Source: Actinomycetes bacterium (GTDB lineage: Bacteria; Actinomycetota; Acidimicrobiia; Acidimicrobiales; Bog-793). From it: 64,000 bases of DNA. The position numbers and the translations under genes are program-made. The notes beneath the pieces are model-generated. The model worked only from the letters and a program-made list of their open reading frames with translations. It ran no database searches and was not told the origin of the DNA. The DNA lies in contig JAJZBI010000013.1 in assembly GCA_021798985.1 (NCBI GenBank), positions 1 through 64,000 of the forward strand. Reading direction: 5' to 3'. Every line of letters starts with the position of its first letter. Position 1 is the first letter of the stretch. Positions 62,539 to 64,000 of this stretch are shown here, in pieces.

Positions 62539-63285
62539 TCAGCCGCTCGGGCCGAACCGCTCGACGCGGATCTGCTGCGCGCTCGCGCCCGTGTGGAGCA
62601 ACAGCGCGCTGGCGTGATCGCAAAAGGCCGCCGGGCCGCAGACAAAGCAGGTGGCACCGGCAAGCTCGATGCCCGCGAGATCCTCGGGGCGTAGGCGTCC
62701 AACGGGCCGCGTCGTGCCGGGTGGAGCAGCTCGCGTGTAGGCGATTTGGACCTCGGGGCCAGCGAGCTCGTCGCGGTAGTACAGCTCAGCCGGTTCGCGC
62801 ACCGAGACGACGAGCGTGACCGATCCGGCCATGGCCCCCTGGCGGGCCATGCGCAGCATCGACATCAGCGGGACGATCCCAGAGCCACCGCCGATGAGGA
62901 CTGCCCGACAGTCGCCCCGCCAGACGAAGTGGCCGCCGATCGGCCCGCGAACCTCGAGGAGGTCGCCGACGACGACCTCGTCGTGTAGGAAGCTTGAGAC
63001 CTCACCGTCCTCCAGGCGCTCGATCGTGAGCTCGATCAGCCCATCCTCGCCGGGGGGCGAGGCCACTGAGTACGAGCGCGACGCTCGATAGCCGTCGGGC
63101 GCGCTCAGCCGGACGACGAAGTGCTGGCCCGCGAGGCGCGGGAGGGGAACGCTGAGCGCCAGGCGCAAGGTCTTCGCCCGTGCCGTCTCGGGCCAGATGG
63201 CGACGACCTCGGCCTGCTGCCAGGGCCCTGGTCGAATGGCGGCGGGCTCGACGATCAGTCCCCCTGGTAGCGCTGCTCTTGCCAC
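62539..63285 (-). CDS. Ferredoxin-reductase-type FAD/NAD(P) oxidoreductase
   Basis: Flavoprotein reductase (248 aa) probably passing electrons to or from the adjacent molybdoenzyme. The FAD domain has the R-x-Y-S motif in ASRSYSVASPPGEDG and the G-x-(L/V) stretch LEVRGPIGGHFVW. The NAD(P) domain has VLIGGGSGIVPLMSMLRMA and ends with CGPAAFCDHASALL and a C-terminal VERFG. No plant-type ferredoxin domain. The start is uncertain: GTG 63285 is the nearest plausible start, overlapping the upstream gene by about 30 bp, and the N-terminal fold begins near VEPAAIRPGPW. Confidence 0.88.
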   Translation of the reverse strand: MARAALPGGLIVEPAAIRPGPWQQAEVVAIWPETARAKTLRLALSVPLPRLAGQHFVVRLSAPDGYRASRSYSVASPPGEDGLIELTIERLEDGEVSSFLHDEVVVGDLLEVRGPIGGHFVWRGDCRAVLIGGGSGIVPLMSMLRMARQGAMAGSVTLVVSVREPAELYYRDELAGPEVQIAYTRAAPPGTTRPVGRLRPEDLAGIELAGATCFVCGPAAFCDHASALLLHTGASAQQIRVERFGPSG

Positions 63286-63866
63286 GGATCGCCGCGGTCG
63301 TGGTAGCCGTTCTGTTCCCAAAACCCGGGAACGTCGGTCGCGGCGAGCGTAATCTCGGCGACCCACTTGGCGCTCTTCCAGAAGTACAGGTGCGGCACGA
63401 CGAGGCGCGCCGGGCCGCCGTGTTCGACAGAGAGCGGCTCGCCGTTGACCCGCGTGGCGATCAGGGCGCGCCCGCCCTCGAGGTCCGAAAGGGGGAGATT
63501 GGTGGTGTAGCCGGTGTGGGAGCGCACGAGGCCAAAGCGTGCCTCGGCGAGCGGGGAAGCGACCTGAAAGAGCGTGTCGAGGCTGACGCCTTCGAAGAAC
63601 ATGCCGAACTTGGACCAGGTCGTGACGCAGTGGATGGCGCCGCGGTAGGTCGAGTGCTCGAGCGAGTCGAGCTCGGCGAGGCTGAAGCGCACCGGCGAGG
63701 CGACGAGGCCACCAATGGCGACGCTGAAGGTGGCCGGGTCGAGCCGCGGGGTCGCCTCGGCGGTGAGCACCGGCCAGTCCTCACCCACGTCGTACTGCCC
63801 CGGCGGCAGCTCGCGCTCGCGCGCAGGGCGCGCCCGGCCGCTGAATCCTCGGGTGAAGTGTTCCAC
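63255..63866 (-). CDS. Sulfite-oxidase-type molybdopterin oxidoreductase
   Basis: Molybdopterin-binding protein (203 aa) of the sulfite oxidase / MsrP (YedY) fold. The molybdenum-ligand cysteine is in YRGAIHCVTTWSKFGMFFEGV. Conserved FSVAIGGLVASPVRFSL precedes it, and GYTTNLPLSDL, HGGPARLVVPHLYFWKSAKW and VPGFWEQNGYHDRGDPWQEQ follow. No Tat signal is seen, so it appears cytoplasmic, unlike YedY. GTG 63866 is chosen with GGAG about 11 nt upstream; the longer frame crosses the putative -10. It overlaps the reductase gene, so the two probably work as a pair. Substrate unknown. Confidence 0.9.
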   Translation of the reverse strand: MEHFTRGFSGRARPARERELPPGQYDVGEDWPVLTAEATPRLDPATFSVAIGGLVASPVRFSLAELDSLEHSTYRGAIHCVTTWSKFGMFFEGVSLDTLFQVASPLAEARFGLVRSHTGYTTNLPLSDLEGGRALIATRVNGEPLSVEHGGPARLVVPHLYFWKSAKWVAEITLAATDVPGFWEQNGYHDRGDPWQEQRYQGD

Positions 63867-63891
63867 GATGCGCCACGCTCCTTCGCCCGAA

Positions 63892-63897
63892 AGGCTA
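63892..63897 (-). promoter_or_regulatory. -10 hexamer upstream of the molybdoenzyme gene
   Basis: TAGCCT on the minus strand, 25 nt before GTG 63866, with a GGAG between. Same hexamer as before other genes here. The remaining bases to the right edge (63898-64000) show no supportable gene. Confidence 0.35.
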
Positions 63898-64000
63898 ATC
63901 GCGACTCCTCGGACCACTCGTCGCGCCCGGTCGCGCCTGCGTCGGCAAACCGGCGGCCGCCCGGCGAGCGCGCCGAGCCCGCGGCGCAGCCGGCCGAGGA

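Overview
The window is GC-rich and densely packed. It reads like the chromosome of a free-living actinobacterium. Pointers to this are the RsbU/STAS/RsbW-type partner-switching genes, a decayed TIGR03086-type (mycothiol-dependent maleylpyruvate isomerase-like) gene, many GTG starts, and large secreted proteins with G-Y-W-L-V / F-Y-G-S repeats that I associate with Acidimicrobiia. I found no rRNA, tRNA, insertion sequence, prophage or CRISPR array.

Layout. 1-4.8 kb: leftward family-5 (peptide/nickel/oligosaccharide type) ABC importer with ATPase, two permeases and a binding protein; a second ATPase probably lies off the left edge. 5-9.3 kb: flavodoxin-like protein and an HtrA-type protease, divergent from a P-type metal ATPase with a hemerythrin-like tail. 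9.4-14.7 kb: signalling block with a CHASE-GGDEF-EAL protein, a membrane SpoIIE-type phosphatase, a STAS antagonist and an anti-sigma kinase. 15-18 kb: single-chain glycyl-tRNA synthetase (alpha and beta fused). 18.7-24 kb: a Pmp3-like peptide, two small unknown proteins, an ECF sigma factor carrying a membrane segment and a very long low-complexity tail, and an MFS transporter.

24-45.7 kb is the metabolic centre, an L-rhamnose island. It has a GH63-type glycosidase, a GH78 alpha-L-rhamnosidase, a LacI regulator, a three-gene TRAP transporter with a DapA-family lyase, a lactate-oxidation unit LutA plus fused LutB-LutC, and a rightward operon rhaM-rhaI-rhaEW-rhaB followed by a second LacI regulator and a small P-loop kinase. 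As read, rhamnosides are trimmed outside the cell, and rhamnose is mutarotated, isomerised, phosphorylated and split. The bifunctional RhaEW oxidises lactaldehyde to lactate, and LutABC takes lactate to pyruvate. Candidate promoters and LacI-type operators lie in the lut/rha divergent region, the lacI/TRAP divergent region and upstream of the GH63 gene.

45.7-50.1 kb: MarR regulator and an asymmetric fused full-length ABC exporter, with a perfect 15-bp palindrome at the MarR promoter. 50.1-62.5 kb: three large secreted repeat proteins (propeller-like blades, Ig-like repeats, a GTS-repeat stalk, a GH25-like domain) interleaved with a hydroxyacid dehydrogenase, a UbiB-type kinase and the frameshifted TIGR03086-type pseudogene. 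62.5-63.9 kb: a sulfite-oxidase-type molybdoenzyme with its ferredoxin-reductase-type partner.

Recurring features are gene fusions (GlyQS, LutBC, RhaEW, ATPase-hemerythrin, full-length ABC exporter) and a repeated TAGCCT hexamer just upstream of starts, suggesting short-leader or leaderless transcription.
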